Origin: Acanthococcus lagerstroemiae
Taxonomy: Eukaryota; Arthropoda; Insecta; Hemiptera; Eriococcidae
DNA length: 64,000 bases
Assembly: GCA_031841125.1 (NCBI GenBank)
Contig: CM063106.1
Coordinates: forward strand, 44,319,806-44,383,805
Direction: 5' to 3'
Below, in pieces: positions 1 through 11,298 of the stretch (positions are counted from its first letter, which is position 1; every line of letters begins with the position of its first letter). Position numbers and translations under genes: made by a program. The notes under the pieces were generated by a model. That model was not told the origin of the DNA. It saw only the letters and a program-made list of their open reading frames with translations, and made no database searches.

Positions 1-1600
1 CTGCTTCCATTGTTTTGGGATTTCTATTAAATAGTATAGTTAATGGGTCAGATAGTTCCTCCGCGAATTCTTTTAGGTTTTTATTTTCTATTTTGTCGGG
101 GCCAGACGCTTTCCCCGTTTTCAACTTCCGCAAGGTTATTTCCACCTCCTGATTCAAAATCCTCGGGAGTGGGTTATCAGATTGATCGCTAGTTGGATCA
201 TCGGCTGGTCCAGCGCTACCATCTCCCTCCCGTGGCGTGCTTCCACTTTTTGTGCTCTTCGGGTTATGGTAGAGTTCTTCGTAGAATTTCGTGGCTTCTA
301 ATAGAATGCCTTTTCTGTCACAAATCCTCGTACCTTTTTCCCCCTCCAAGCCGATTGCCATTTGTTTACCATAGCAGAGTTCTTTTTTCATTCTTTTTGT
401 CGACCATGATGATTCAATGATTTCGCGAATTTTTTCCTCCTCGTACCTTTTACAGTCGTTCTTAATTGCTTTTTTAACGGTTTTTTGTATTTCTACCCAT
501 TCGACGCGTTGGTGTGGTGTTCTATTCTCCAACTTTCGCATACTTTCCCTTTTTGCAATAAGGTTTTTGGTCTGATCGGTCAGTTTGTCGTCTGTAGTCA
601 CTACATTCCTCCTTTTGCCAAAAGTTTCTAGAGTTCCTTCGATAATTTTGATCAGGTTGTCATAACAATCTTGTAGTGTTGCGTTATGTTGTTCTGTTTT
701 CCAGAGTTCTATCTTGTTTTTCTTATCTTCTGACGCTACTCTCCATTTGTGCTGTGGTATGACTAGGTTGCCCCCCCTCTTCTCGTTATTTTTGATGTAC
801 ATCCTGATTTTTACTCTACGTGGTATATTAAGGGTGCATCTCCATACCCTATGGTCTGAGGAGAACTTGAAGCGTGATAGAACACTGTAGTCCTTCACCA
901 CTGCACGTTCGTTTATGAGGCAGTGGTCTATTTCGTTTTTGACTCTCTCATTGGGTGCAGTCCACGTCCACCTGCGGGCTTCTCTCTTCTTAAAGAAGGT
1001 GTTAATTATCTTTAGATTGTTGGATTCTGCAAAACCTAGTAGCCTTTCTCCTTCTTTGTTTTTAACGCCGAACCCAAAGGGACCCGTACATTTTTGTTTT
1101 CTTGCTGTACCACTCGGGTCGTGGCCTATTTTAGCGTTAAAGTCACCCATAACTAACGTGTAGAATTCTCTTTCTTTCACCACCTCTTTAGTGTTCGTGA
1201 ACTCTCCTTGCAGTTCTTGCCTCCGAGGTAGGGGCGTAGCACTGGACCACCGCTATTTTTGTGTTCTTACCGACTAGCAACTTCAACACCGCGATTCTCT
1301 CTGACACCGCCTTAACCTCTACCACATGCTTCCAAGTTTCTTTTTTAATTAGAAAACCCACCCCTTTTTGCCCATTTGTTTCTCCAAAAAAGTAGAAATA
1401 GTTACCCGATTTTCTTAGCGTTAGTCCCTCCCCCCTGCGTCTGACCTCAGCAAGTCCGAGAATATCCCACGAAATTTTGGTGAGAGCAGATTCAAGCTCT
1501 ACGAGCCGTACCTCGCCTGCCAAGATTTTGTGTCTCTGATTTCGAATATCGTTTCCGATTTTTAATCTGGACCAAATTTGAGCTCCTGTGCTTTTTCAGT
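1..1600 (-). pseudogene. RTE-type LINE, endonuclease plus start of RT (cut by window edge)
   Basis: Minus-strand reading from about 1600 down to 1 gives an apurinic-like endonuclease of the kind annotated as craniofacial development protein 2-like, followed by the linker and the first part of a reverse transcriptase. Visible motifs are WDILGLAEVRRRGEG and KGVGFLIKK near 1460-1340, then MGDFNAKIG near 1150, the catalytic NEIDH...SSDHR stretch at about 930-850, and GKASGPDKIENKNLKEFA close to position 60, where the RT domain begins. The frame is broken by one small frameshift near 1216, between the YAPTSEAR region and the GDFN region; otherwise it stays open to the window edge. No promoter or ORF1 is visible. 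The single break in about 1.6 kb suggests a fairly young, defective copy. The class is secure; assignment to the RTE clade is by motif memory. Confidence 0.85.
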
Positions 1601-2182
1601 TGATTTACGACGTTATTTTCTATTAGAACACTTTGAATAAATAAGACTGTATTTTTACCCTATTCGGTGGCTTTAATTTGAAAGGGTGAATTTCGAGTCA
1701 ACCGTTGCTTACGCTCTTGCTACCTCATGGGTACTTGCTGTCTCATGGGTTGCACCAGAAGGGACAGGATCCAAAAATTACCCCTAAAATCGAATGCCGC
1801 GACCTCCAAAACCTATAAACCAATTTTCGAATTTTATTCTTTCATCCCTCCCTTCACAGTCGGCATTAAATCACCCGAAAAAAAAGATGAAGTTGTTAAT
1901 TGATATCGCATCACGCTGCACCCCATAGAGCGCGTTTTCGTTTCCATCATTAAATTTTTATACCCTCTCTGCCATAGCTTCATAAGCACACGGTAGTAAA
2001 AAAAAAAGTTTGTGGAGTGATTGACGATATTCGCCGGTCACGATGTTCGAAAAAATTTGACCCCCCCTTTTTTTTTTTGCTTGTATAATTTGTACTTGAT
2101 GGATCAGGAAAACTAGAAAAATTGGCCTGGAATACCTGGAAAAATCAGAGAAAATCATTTCCGAACAAGAATGGACACCTTG
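1601..2182. other. No gene recognised
   Basis: AT-rich sequence between the LINE 5' end and the next transposon. It holds homopolymer runs (poly-A near 1998, poly-T near 2070) and no coding frame with recognisable motifs. Confidence 0.5.
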
Positions 2183-2810
2183 TAGGAGCACCTGGAAACA
2201 CCCGAGTTGACATCCGCCATTTTCTGTCGCTGGGTGCCCGACGCTTCACAGTTTGATACGCGGTACGTTCCCGCGTAGCAGAGATGGAAAGCAAGCTAAA
2301 AGCTGAAAGCGGAAAGCCAAAAGCAAAGAGTTTTCCCCTAAAAAGCAAAAGCTGAAAGCAAAAGTTGTTTTTTTTTCAGCTTTTCCAGTATTTATCTATT
2401 ATTTATTTATAAATTATAATTTCAAATTTTCATTTTTATTTTCATGTTATCTCAATGGTCAGTGCTTAATAAGTGTTAACTGTTACGCAGTGTTGTGAAA
2501 AGCAATTTCTAAAAAATATTATGTTGTACAAAATATTCAAAATTCAGGGAAAAAGCCGAAAGTCAAAAGCGGAAAGCTAAAAGCTTATGATTTTTGCGTT
2601 GAAAATCAAAAGTCAAAAGGGAAAACTGAATATGAAAACATTTGAAAAGTAAAAGCTAAAGTATTACTTTCCAAGGTCAGAAGCTAAAGCCGTTAGCAAA
2701 TGTTTTATCATATGGCTTTCCATCTCTTACACGTAGTGAATTCTGAATCGTCGGACATCAAGCGACGGAAAATGATGGACATCAATACTCGGGTGTTTCG
2801 AGGTGCTCTA
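2183..2810. mobile_element. MITE with about 60-bp inverted ends and TA target, split by a hAT insertion
   Basis: The left arm from 2185 (GGAGCACCTGGAAACACCCG, continuing through a CATTTTCTGTCGCTGGGTG stretch) matches the reverse complement of the right arm ending at 2808 over about 60 bp with scattered mismatches. Both ends are bordered by TA (2183-2184 and 2809-2810), as expected for a Tc1/mariner-type non-autonomous element. Without the internal hAT copy at 2279-2728 the element would be about 180 bp. Confidence 0.7.
2279..2728. mobile_element. hAT-like non-autonomous element with GAAAGC/AAAAGC-rich interior
   Basis: The ends are CAGAGATGGAAAGC on the left and its inverse GCTTTCCATCTCT on the right. 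They are flanked by related 8-bp sequences, CCGCGTAG (2271-2278) and ACACGTAG (2729-2736), which fit a degraded hAT target-site duplication. The interior is a degenerate array of AAAGCTGAAAGC-like words, also seen in the element at 16303. No transposase frame is present. Confidence 0.6.
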
Positions 2811-4693
2811 AGTGCGTCTGAAGCGCAGTACCAGTTGAACGTCTAATTTCCAAAACGCATTAAGTCGAAAAAAATATTTTTTCATGAGAGACGAACACTG
2901 TCGCAAGATACCTCTTCTATTGTTGTGAATGCGAAGTATTATACCTGGATTCAAAATCGTATCGAAGGTTCGAACAAGGATGTCCCGATTCACGGCGAGC
3001 ACGTGGGCATACATCTTTTCCCGCGTTTTTTTATATGTACATGCCGTTATTTTAAGACTGTCGTATCTCCACTGCGCGCGAAATTACTAGAAAATATGTG
3101 AGAACATCTTTAGTAAATAATTTTGTGACGAATATTTCTTGTCAGACAATATTTTCAGATTACATGACTGTGTTCTTTCTGAGAAAAAAAGGCAAAAACT
3201 TGAATGTGGGGTCTTCTCCCTACCGTAGTTTTCAGGACGCATAAGGTTCGAGAGAGTTGGGTCTTACCCTGTATTCAAGATGCCATCCCCTACAATTTCC
3301 AGCAATAAAATTTTATATAGCAACTTTTCCTTTTCAACCCTTTATATGAACTACATTATGTTCTGGTGTGGTTCCTTTCCTAGTTCCGTAAAATCGACTT
3401 TTTTTTAGCCGAATTCCGTCCCGATGAAAGTATGAAGTTCCATACCGACGATGCTGAATAAATGTTCGAAGTCCGTACCGAGGGAAAAATGAATGTGTAC
3501 GCCTGTTAGTACGAACCAGAAGTCACCACGAGGAGGTCGGCTGAGAAACTGTTCTTCCCCTCAAGCGGGGAGCTGGAAGGGGCCGGGGGAGGAGCAGCCA
3601 CTAACTTTAAACTTTCTAGTGGCAGTGTAATCTTCAGGTTGATGGTCATGCTGCAAACTTGACTCCAGTACATCTCCAGTAACACTGATTTTCTTACAAG
3701 TCTTACTCGAGGAACAGATCCAGTGTTGCACACCACTCACTAATCGTCTCTGAAAACAAAACTTGTAACGACTTTTAATTTTTTTTTTTTTTTCTTTCTT
3801 TCCATTCAACATCGAAAATGTTACAACGCACACCTTGACCTGTACCGAATATGAATTAATACATCGTACAAGTTTCTGCCGCATGAATGATCGTACTGGC
3901 TACTTGCGACGACATGTGTTAAGACCTACTCATTCTTACACACTTCCGTCATCTAATATACATAATATGTAGAGACCTCATCGGCACATTGTTGGCAGTC
4001 AAATCTTTTCGAATTGTTTCACAATACGAAATTCAGCAGTTTTATGGTACGAATCTGGGTGGTCAATACGGTATGGAATTCAGTAAGCACCGGACCTTCT
4101 TTTTGCCTTTTCGTACGGAACTCGGGTGCAGCCATTTCCTGTACTGTCGAGAAAAGGTAGCCTTTGTTATTATTGATGACATGGCGACCCAAAATTGTCT
4201 CACCTCGAAAGAATCTGACGAATGAATCGAAGCGCCACGGGTGCCGCACAGCGGTCCGAAACCTGTACAGTTTGCGTAAAAGCAAAATTTGGCGATTGTA
4301 GGCACTCTTGAAGCGCTGGTAGCGTTCACGTGCACACACATTGCTGAGATAGTATTACGGACTATGACTGCAAATGAGATCAGCTCCATATATTGGAATG
4401 TAATCAATATTGGCAACATCCGGTCGCAGTTACTTCGCATTTTTATCGCGCTGGAATTTTCTGCCTATGACGAATGTGACCAGTCGACATATTTCCAAGG
4501 GATTTTTTACTGTGCAGTGTTTTACTGGCAGTAAAATGTTATTGCTAGTGTGACATTAGCCTAATAGGATACTGGGCTGTTATTCCATAAGGAAATATTG
4601 ATGCTTCCAGATTTCTGAAACAGTAAAAATAATTGAGAATTTCATATGTACTTATTAGGAATACATGTTCCATATTGTAAACTGCAGGTACCC
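2811..4693. other. No gene recognised
   Basis: About 1.9 kb between transposons. Open frames of 70-125 codons occur on both strands around 3500-4530, but none carries a motif I recognise and they overlap one another on opposite strands, so I do not call a gene. Confidence 0.5.
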
Positions 4694-5121
4694 TAGGGTC
4701 ACAGGTGGTTAGTTGACACACTGCTTGGTTCTCGAGCTACATTAGTGCGATCGGGGCGAAATTTCTGTAGTAGCTCGGTAACTCTATCACCTATCTACAG
4801 ATGTAAACTTGGTGTCGTAGCATGAAGCGTGTTTTCGGGAGTGCCGAAAATGTGATTTCCGTGATAGGAAGTAAATTATTTCGTGAATTTCATTTTTCAG
4901 TGTCGAAACAAATAATTTAGACAAAGGAAAGCGTATTGTACTTCATTTTAAAGAGAATTTAGTAAGGAAATGAATCGTAATAAGTTTTGTGTCAAAAATT
5001 TTGAATTTCAATCGAATGTGATGGTCCAAAGGGGAAAAAACGCGAAGTTGTTAGTTGTCGCAGATGAGGGTGTTGTCACACCAATTTTAAAAGACGTTTT
5101 TACTTCTAGATGGATTAGCAT

Positions 5122-5463
5122 CATAGGCGCCGACTTATGGAAAATATTGGGGGGGGGGGGGTTCAGAATCAAAGTTATTACGATTCTTAGGAGCGGTTGA
5201 AAATCCTCTCTTTGAAAATTCGAATGGTCGTCTTCCATCTATTTTGGTGCCAAATTATACCCTTCTCACGCGTCTGATATTTCGGTATTATTGATTTTAT
5301 TCTTATTAGTTTTCTCTTTTTTTTTCTTTTTTGTTAAATTTAAAGATTAATGGTAAAATTTGTTGTACTTTTTCCATTTTTGAGTTGAAAATATTGGGGG
5401 AAGAGCGTTGACCCCATCCCTAAGTTTTTATACCCCCTCAAAAAAAAAAAGTCTGCGCTTATG
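5122..5463. mobile_element. Possible hAT-like MITE
   Basis: The left end CATAGGCGCCGACTTATGG, followed by a G run, pairs loosely with the right end (a C-rich run, then AGTCTGCGCTTATG). Flanks ATTAGCAT (5114-5121) and TTCAGCAT (5464-5471) differ at two of eight positions, which fits an old 8-bp duplication. The inverted ends are imperfect. Confidence 0.4.
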
Positions 5464-5559
5464 TTCAGCATCGCAGGAATCGTAAAAGAAAAACAACGGC
5501 ACGCGGAGATTTTACTGCAGAAACGATTAAAGCGTTCTACCACAGCCAGTCCACAGACG

Positions 5560-5711
5560 CAGGGTTGCCAACTCAATGAAAAAAAATTACCGACCCACCG
5601 AATTTTCAAAATTTTTTCCCCTTATTTCTATCATAAGTTATGTATTGTTAGGGATTTATTTTTACTTTTTACTGACCCAGCCACGAAAATACCGACCGGT
5701 TGGTAACCCTG
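5560..5711. mobile_element. hAT MITE, 152 bp, perfect 8-bp target duplication
   Basis: The element starts CAGGGTTGCCAAC and ends GGTTGGTAACCCTG, typical hAT termini. It is flanked by identical CACAGACG copies at 5552-5559 and 5712-5719. Second-level inverted words (ACCGACCC / GACCC...ACCGACC) flank an AT-rich centre. It sits inside the 4694-6162 element. Confidence 0.85.
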
Positions 5712-6162
5712 CACAGACGAGGAAAATACACTTTTCCCTACGATGTTTTGTCACTAATTCTTTTTTCTTTCTTGAATTTTTAGGAGTTTCCTGACTCAAT
5801 TTTATGTGTTCTGTACCGTTATAGTTATGTCTCGTCAATTTCTGTTCTTACCCATTAAATTTCTGAGCATTCGTCAGCCAATTTCCGTATAATTTTCTCA
5901 TTTTTCTTTGGTGTGTCAATTAACATTACCCCCTGTGCCAACTAACATGGTGGGTTGTTAGTTGGCACAAAAACTTGTCTCACAAAATTATTTATTACTG
6001 CTGTTCGAATGAAGCTAAATACGATTATTAAAAAAAAAGAAAATAAAACATGCGCAAGTCCACTCTTTCAAATAAGCCATAGAACTTGAACAAATATTCA
6101 CAAATGGCTTCAAAATTGACAAACAACCAATTCGTGTGTCAACTAACCACCCGTGACCCCTA

Positions 6163-7048
6163 CTTTTTAAAACCAAAAAACGTCGGAATTTGAGTGAAGT
6201 GGAAAATTTTTGATATCTCCAGTTTGTTATCACACTGTATCATTGGTAATTTTACTCAATCAGTGGCTCCGGTGTGTTGTCAGTGAATGTGTTATGATCT
6301 TCAAAATCGTTATCCTGCCTGGAGCTGAATTATGTGACTTTGTTAAATCGTAACGAATAAAAGAATGTTCGTTATGATTCGTTAGCAGCCGTGTTGAAAC
6401 ACGGCATGAGTAACATATTGCCCAGGGGAAAAATTTTTAAATTTTGGGACAGCCGTGTAACAGTAACATGTCAAAAATGACACATCGTGGAATTGTTTAA
6501 TAGTTCTCAAATTATGAGTGTAAATGTAACTTTTACTATTGAAAATCGTTCATTTTCTGTGGTTTACCAATTCAGAATCATTGTTGAAGTATAGTAGTGT
6601 TCGAAAGGTTGCCTATGATGAACATTTAGAAAGAGCAAGGGGGAATGGTTATTTCTAGTTTGAAAAACTAGGCTTTTTATGTCAAACAGAGTGACTATTT
6701 TGCATATTTCAGCTACACAAACGAGTTCCGGTTACTGATCGGCCAACTACAGGTTTCATTTTTTAGTAAGGTCTTGAATGTGTTTGCAATTTCTTTCGTT
6801 TACATTGTTCTTATGGTGATTGATGTTAGTAAGTCCGTGAAGCAGTGTTCAAAAGAGCGGCTTCCAAACTCGTGCTGAGATATCAAAACTCACTTTTCAT
6901 GAAAAGAATTGTGGCCGGAAAGCGATTGAAACATAAATGTGTTTTGGGGAAATTACCAAGCATTTTTAATATTGGAAGTGAAACTGACATGGCAACTGAA
7001 TATGATGGAAATTTTGTCATTCGCTTGTTATTCAATGTACACTTCAAA
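6163..7048. other. No gene recognised
   Basis: AT-rich sequence before the piggyBac remnant. The open frame continues upstream of the chosen ATG at 7049, but the added residues (6845-7048) look unlike transposase and may be chance. Confidence 0.4.
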
Positions 7049-8266
7049 ATGGATCCAGCCGAAATTCGAAGAGCTAAGTTACTGCGTGAATGCCAAATTT
7101 TCGATACAGCTGATGACGAAATTGATGAAAATCGTATAGTAATTGACAACGACAATGAATACAGAGAGAACAACGAACCCGATGCGCTTTTGGAAAACGA
7201 TGATGAAGAGGACAAAATCGACGCGATCATTGTCCAGGAGGACCTGTCAGTAGATCGGAGTAACTTTTACGGTCAAGGCGATAAAAAAATTATTTGGTCC
7301 GCCGATCCACCTTAAAATACTAATCCGTTACAAAGGCGTCTCATTATTCCTGCTCGAAGAGGTGCATCATTGGCATGGGAGAGCGAGTTCACGCCGCATA
7401 CGTCAATGCGAGAGAAAAATGCCGATTTTTTTAGCTTTCCTTTACATCGCAAGTAATGGACATAATTCTGCTGCATACTAATACAAAAATTGAATCCGTT
7501 TATTCACGTTATCCGATCCAATGACCGTCGACGAATTAAAAGCTCTGGTCGGAGTGATGATTTATACTGGAGCAACTTGGAACAGTCTCGTACTTGTCGA
7601 TGACTTGTTTGACTCGCTGAACCGTTTGGCATTATTTAGATGCACGACGAGCGCAATGAGGTTCACATTCTTAGCCAATTGCATTCTGTTCGACCGACAC
7701 TCTCTGGACACTGTTCTTGCAGTTAGGCCGCGAAAATTACGAACCCTCTGTTCAACTAACAGTGGAGGAAACAATGCTTCGGTTTCATGGACAATGCCGT
7801 TTTCGAACATTTATACCCGCCAAGCCGGATAAGTACGGAATTTAAATATAATTGACTGACGCTCGGATGTTTTACTTTCTAAATGGCCGTCCCGATTTGG
7901 GAAAAGTTCCAGAAAATAAAGAAGATGAACCGGCAAGAAAACGGCAAAAACCAACCACGTCTACCCGGAGCCGATCTGCATCCACTTCACGTGCTAGAGG
8001 TCGCAGTGGAAACCAGCGCAGAAGGCTCTGCAGCCACTGCGAGTAACAAACCACCAAAATTGTGCAAAGCTACATCCGAAGACCTCGAACTTATCAAACC
8101 ATTTCAAGCCCGTTCTCGAAATGTGACGTGTGACAACTGGTTTACTTCGGTGCTGCTAGCAGACGAGTTGATGAAAATCGGCTTTACAATGGTGTTAGAA
8201 ACACTGCATAAACTTCGTTCAGAAACACTCTCGAGTTCCTACAATGTAAGAAACAGGACGTTCTGA
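7049..8266 (+). pseudogene. piggyBac-like transposase remnant
   Basis: From ATG 7049 the frame starts MDPAEIRRAKLLRECQIFD and is very acidic (ENDDEEDKID), as piggyBac N-termini are. After a stop at 7313 and frame changes, DDE_Tnp_1_7-type motifs follow in order. They are TVDELKALVGVMIYTGA with FRCTTSAMRFTFLANCILFD (7524-7700), a GQCRFRTFIPAKPDKYGI stretch (about 7790-7840), LTDARMFYFLNGRP (7850-7890), and LIKPFQARSRNVTCDNWFTS with LLADELMKIGFT (8089-8190). At least three frame changes or stops interrupt it, and the region between 7890 and 8060 is Arg/Ser-rich and hard to align. No terminal repeats were found. It is decayed and certainly non-functional. Confidence 0.8.
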
Positions 8267-8329
8267 CGATGTAAGGAGTTGTTCACAGGTGGTGTCGTTA
8301 TGATTCTCTAGCATTCGTTATAAAGCATT

Positions 8330-8700
8330 TTATGGGTGATTCTGTAGAGGATAACTGATAACACCCATCGGTTCCGTTCTGCCATCTTTCAGTTCGTTGA
8401 AGATGAACTGAAAAGTTAGCCTGTCAACTCGAAAAGTTCTTCTGAAGTTTTCGTCTTTCAGTTGCATCACGAAATTAGTCATTCTTGATTGGTACCTATC
8501 TCTGTTCTCTATGTTATACCATGATTGGCGATAATTTGGTGATAACGTTGTCAACGTCACATCCCTAACGAAATCATCGATTCAGATAACGAATTCGTTT
8601 CGCGGTGACGAATGTTTGTTAAGGACTGTGGTTAGAACTAACGACTCAACGAAGTCACATAATTCAGTTCCTGGTATAGGCGATTCAAACAAGAGAAATT
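8330..8700 (-). pseudogene. Harbinger (HARBI1-like) transposase N-terminal fragment
   Basis: Minus-strand translation gives RDRYQSRMTNFVMQLKDENF followed by RRTFRVDRLTFQFIFNEL at about 8480-8390. This pattern is typical of the N-terminal region of PIF/Harbinger nucleases just before the DDE fold. An in-frame stop near 8580 separates an upstream piece (about 8700-8583). The catalytic domain is absent. Confidence 0.55.
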
Positions 8701-9716
8701 TTCTGAATAACAAGGGAGATTTGGTAGAAAATTGGCTGAATGAGGAGAAAAGACCCTCAATATTAACGTATGTATTAACATACATTAAGAATCTTACTTG
8801 GGAGCTCGGGTAATGACTTTTTTTCTGTACAAATGCATAGAACTGCAGACGATCTGATTCCACTATTGTTTAGTGAAGAAAGAAAGCCATATTGAAATGC
8901 GACTGGTTTTTTAAGAGAAGGCGAGAACGATATAGGGGCTGCATTGACCCTTGTCATTTGCTTGCTACCTTCGCGAATGAATTCTCAAGAGGTCAAGACC
9001 GCTGGACAGTCAAGTTTTACTGTTTTGCTTGGGTTGGTGTGAATCGTTGCTTTGTTGTGTATGAATTGTGTTTCTCTCACTTTGCCCACGCGGGCATGTG
9101 ACATTAAAAATATTATTTTTAAACTCGTGTGCTGAGTTTATCTTCGTACTTTTGGTAAGTTGCGCACTGTGTAGTGGATCTTCTATGGAATATATTGAGA
9201 TTTAAACCTGCACTAGAGAGCGCTGCAAAACTACCTGCGCGGGTGTTAGCGGGTGAAAATGAGTGAGTGATCATGTGTACTTTCAAATAGAAACACTGTG
9301 CTATCTTCAGTAGGGTGAAAACCCTAAGAAAAATTATTCTGCCAGTAGAACTGATTATAATTTAATTTTTTGGCGATGATGCAGTCGAATTTAGGACAAA
9401 TTTTCTTTGAAAGTGAATTTCTATTGAAGTTTGCTACACGCTTATGGTAAATCATACATGATCACTCACACATATCGCAGGGCTGCCAACACTTGAAACT
9501 CTAAGTTTAAATCCCAATGCCTCCGGTTGATTAATTGTGGCAGTGTACAGAGCACACTCAAAGGAAAGTTAGGTAAAAAAGTAACACGAACAAAAGTTCA
9601 GCAATGGTTCCTCAAAGGTTTCGTACTGGTTATGGAAACGATCCTCGTATTTGGGGAATGGTTGCTGCACAGATTTGCATGATTTCATAACCACTTTTGC
9701 AACAACTGAATTGCGT
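8701..9716. other. No gene recognised
   Basis: AT-rich, no repeat pair or coding motif that I could support. Confidence 0.4.
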
Positions 9717-9890
9717 TAGGAAATGGTTACTGTAATTATTCCAATAATTCCATTTCAACGAGGGAATGGTTACCCGAAAGATTTTTAAAATTCCATTTTA
9801 CTTAGGGAATAGTTATTCGAAAGATTTCAATAATTCTGTTTCACTTAGGGAATGGTTATTCGGAAGATTTAACTAATTCCGTTATAGTTG
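9717..9890. repeat. Tandem repeat, about 43-bp unit, four copies
   Basis: GGGAATGGTTATTCGAAAG-type words recur at about 9719, 9762, 9804 and 9848. The spacing is a constant 42-44 bp and the intervening sequence ATTCCRTTTCACTTAG is shared, with divergence between copies. Confidence 0.8.
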
Positions 9891-10349
9891 GGTAAAGATT
9901 ACCGTATCTACTCATTTGAAACCATTCTCTTATTTTTTATAATAGCTACAATTTCTTTGGTACTCATTACTTACAGGAGTATAATGAATACTTACATGTG
10001 ATCTGTGATAATTACTTATTTGTTGTCTGTGATTATAAACATGTTTTCTTGCATCATACTCAGCGTCCATGTAGCCCTATTCAGTAGAGATGATCATGGT
10101 AAAAGGAAGACCAGAACCTTTTTTTTTTCCTATATTTTTTCGATGTTTCTAAAATTATTAATAATGTGAAGGTATTCGGAAGTGTAGTAATGTGTATTCA
10201 ACGTGACACAAATTTTTCTCTTTGTTATTTGTCATAAAAAGACATTAATCATCACGATTACTTTACCTTTGCTGATCGGAAAAAATATAATTATACGAGC
10301 CGTACCAAAAATTTTTGAAACCTATGTCATAATTAGAAATACTTTATCA

Positions 10350-10570
10350 TTACAGACTGATGGACAAACGGCAACCTTGTCTCACTCTTTTTTGAATTTT
10401 CGCTTCTCCCAGTGCATCCTCTATTTGTATTTAAGCCTTTTGAACCTTATATATCATGTTACTCCTCTTTCCTTATACTTAACTCCTACCGCCTTCAATA
10501 TTTGAAACGTTTTGGACCATTCAGCATTATCAAAAGCTTTTTCTCAATCTACGAATGCTGCGTATGTATC
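10350..10570 (-). pseudogene. LINE reverse transcriptase remnant
   Basis: Minus-strand translation shows an FVD-stop-EKAFDNAEW block near 10550-10510 and KRVRQGCRLS near 10395-10360. These are two consecutive RT palm motifs in the right order and about the right distance apart. Stops and frameshifts lie between them. A longer element could not be traced. Confidence 0.6.
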
Positions 10571-11168
10571 CAAACCTATTTTTTTAATCTTACACCCAAA
10601 GGGTCTGAGTAGTTCAGTGTACGAAGTGTATTCATCTTCTATTGTATGTATTTGTCAAAACTGTAGAACTGCTCAAATAAAAAACATATTAATTACTATC
10701 CCAAAGATTTCAGTTTTTGGAAACCATATTCAGCATTTATATTATAATCATCCAGTTGAGTTTTTAAGAACCCTAACATCTTTGTCTGAACAACACAAAC
10801 ATGAAGCGATAAACAGCAAATGAATCGGGACGCAGCGAATGAACGCAATTTGACTCGAAGAACAGGGATCCAGGAGGTCTGGAGCCCCTCTTGCAACTTC
10901 GTCAAATAGTTTTTCCCCTGAATTTAGTCTCCCCCCCCCATCTAACTCACCTTAGCCAGTTCACTTTAACCCACGGCTTAAATGAGCCGCGAAGCGAATC
11001 AGCTAGTTGGTTATAAGATTTTTATATTTTTGTACGATTTTATAATTATTATTGATATGAATATGTATTTGAAAATGAGTGGCATTATGAAGTAGGACAT
11101 ACTGTATACTTCGTGTTTTCGAATTGTCTTTCCTTCGGTTCTCTCAAAATTATTTTTGTTTGTTTCAG
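10571..11168 (+). other. Upstream flank or 5'-UTR intron end of the STAT gene
   Basis: No coding motif. The sequence ends in a good splice acceptor (TTTGTTTCAG, 11159-11168) two bases before the STAT start codon. The start-codon exon is therefore spliced to at least one upstream non-coding exon, which I could not locate. Confidence 0.55.
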
Positions 11169-11298
11169 CAATGGCATTGTGGGCGAAAGCGCAGCAACTT
11201 CCACAAGCGACGTTACAACAGATTCAGTCTATTTACGTCGATCATTTCCCGATTGAAGTGCGTCATTTTTTGGCTTACTGGATCGATGCTCAGAATTG
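11169..11298 (+). CDS. STAT: STAT, first coding exon (residues 1-43)
   Basis: Signal transducer and activator of transcription: a latent cytoplasmic factor phosphorylated on tyrosine by JAK kinases, which then dimerises and binds DNA in the nucleus. The exon follows an acceptor at 11168; ATG is at 11171 after only CA. It encodes MALWAKAQQLPQATLQQIQS and continues with VDHFPIEVRHFLAYWID. The HFPIEVRH..L..WI block is diagnostic of the STAT N-terminal interaction domain and is closest to the STAT5/insect STAT92E type. The donor GTAAAT at 11299 splits the codon of Trp43 (phase 2), which the next exon completes exactly. The start is chosen because family members begin at this position (M-A-x-W). 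Confidence 0.97.

Larger units (their letters stand above)
4694..6162. mobile_element. DNA transposon, about 1.47 kb, 30-bp inverted ends, possible TA target
   Basis: The left end GGGTCACAGGTGGTTAGTTG (from 4696, continuing ACACAC) recurs inverted at 6136-6160 with one mismatch and one extra base. TA stands at both borders (4694-4695, 6161-6162). Another pair of the GTTAGTTGGCAC word lies internally at about 5935-5970. There is no coding frame. The element carries two hAT-like insertions, at 5122 and 5560. Confidence 0.65.

Noticed and set aside
3506..4534. Cluster of 70-125-codon open frames on both strands
   Set aside because: They overlap in opposite orientation, show no motif, and have no supporting splice or start context.
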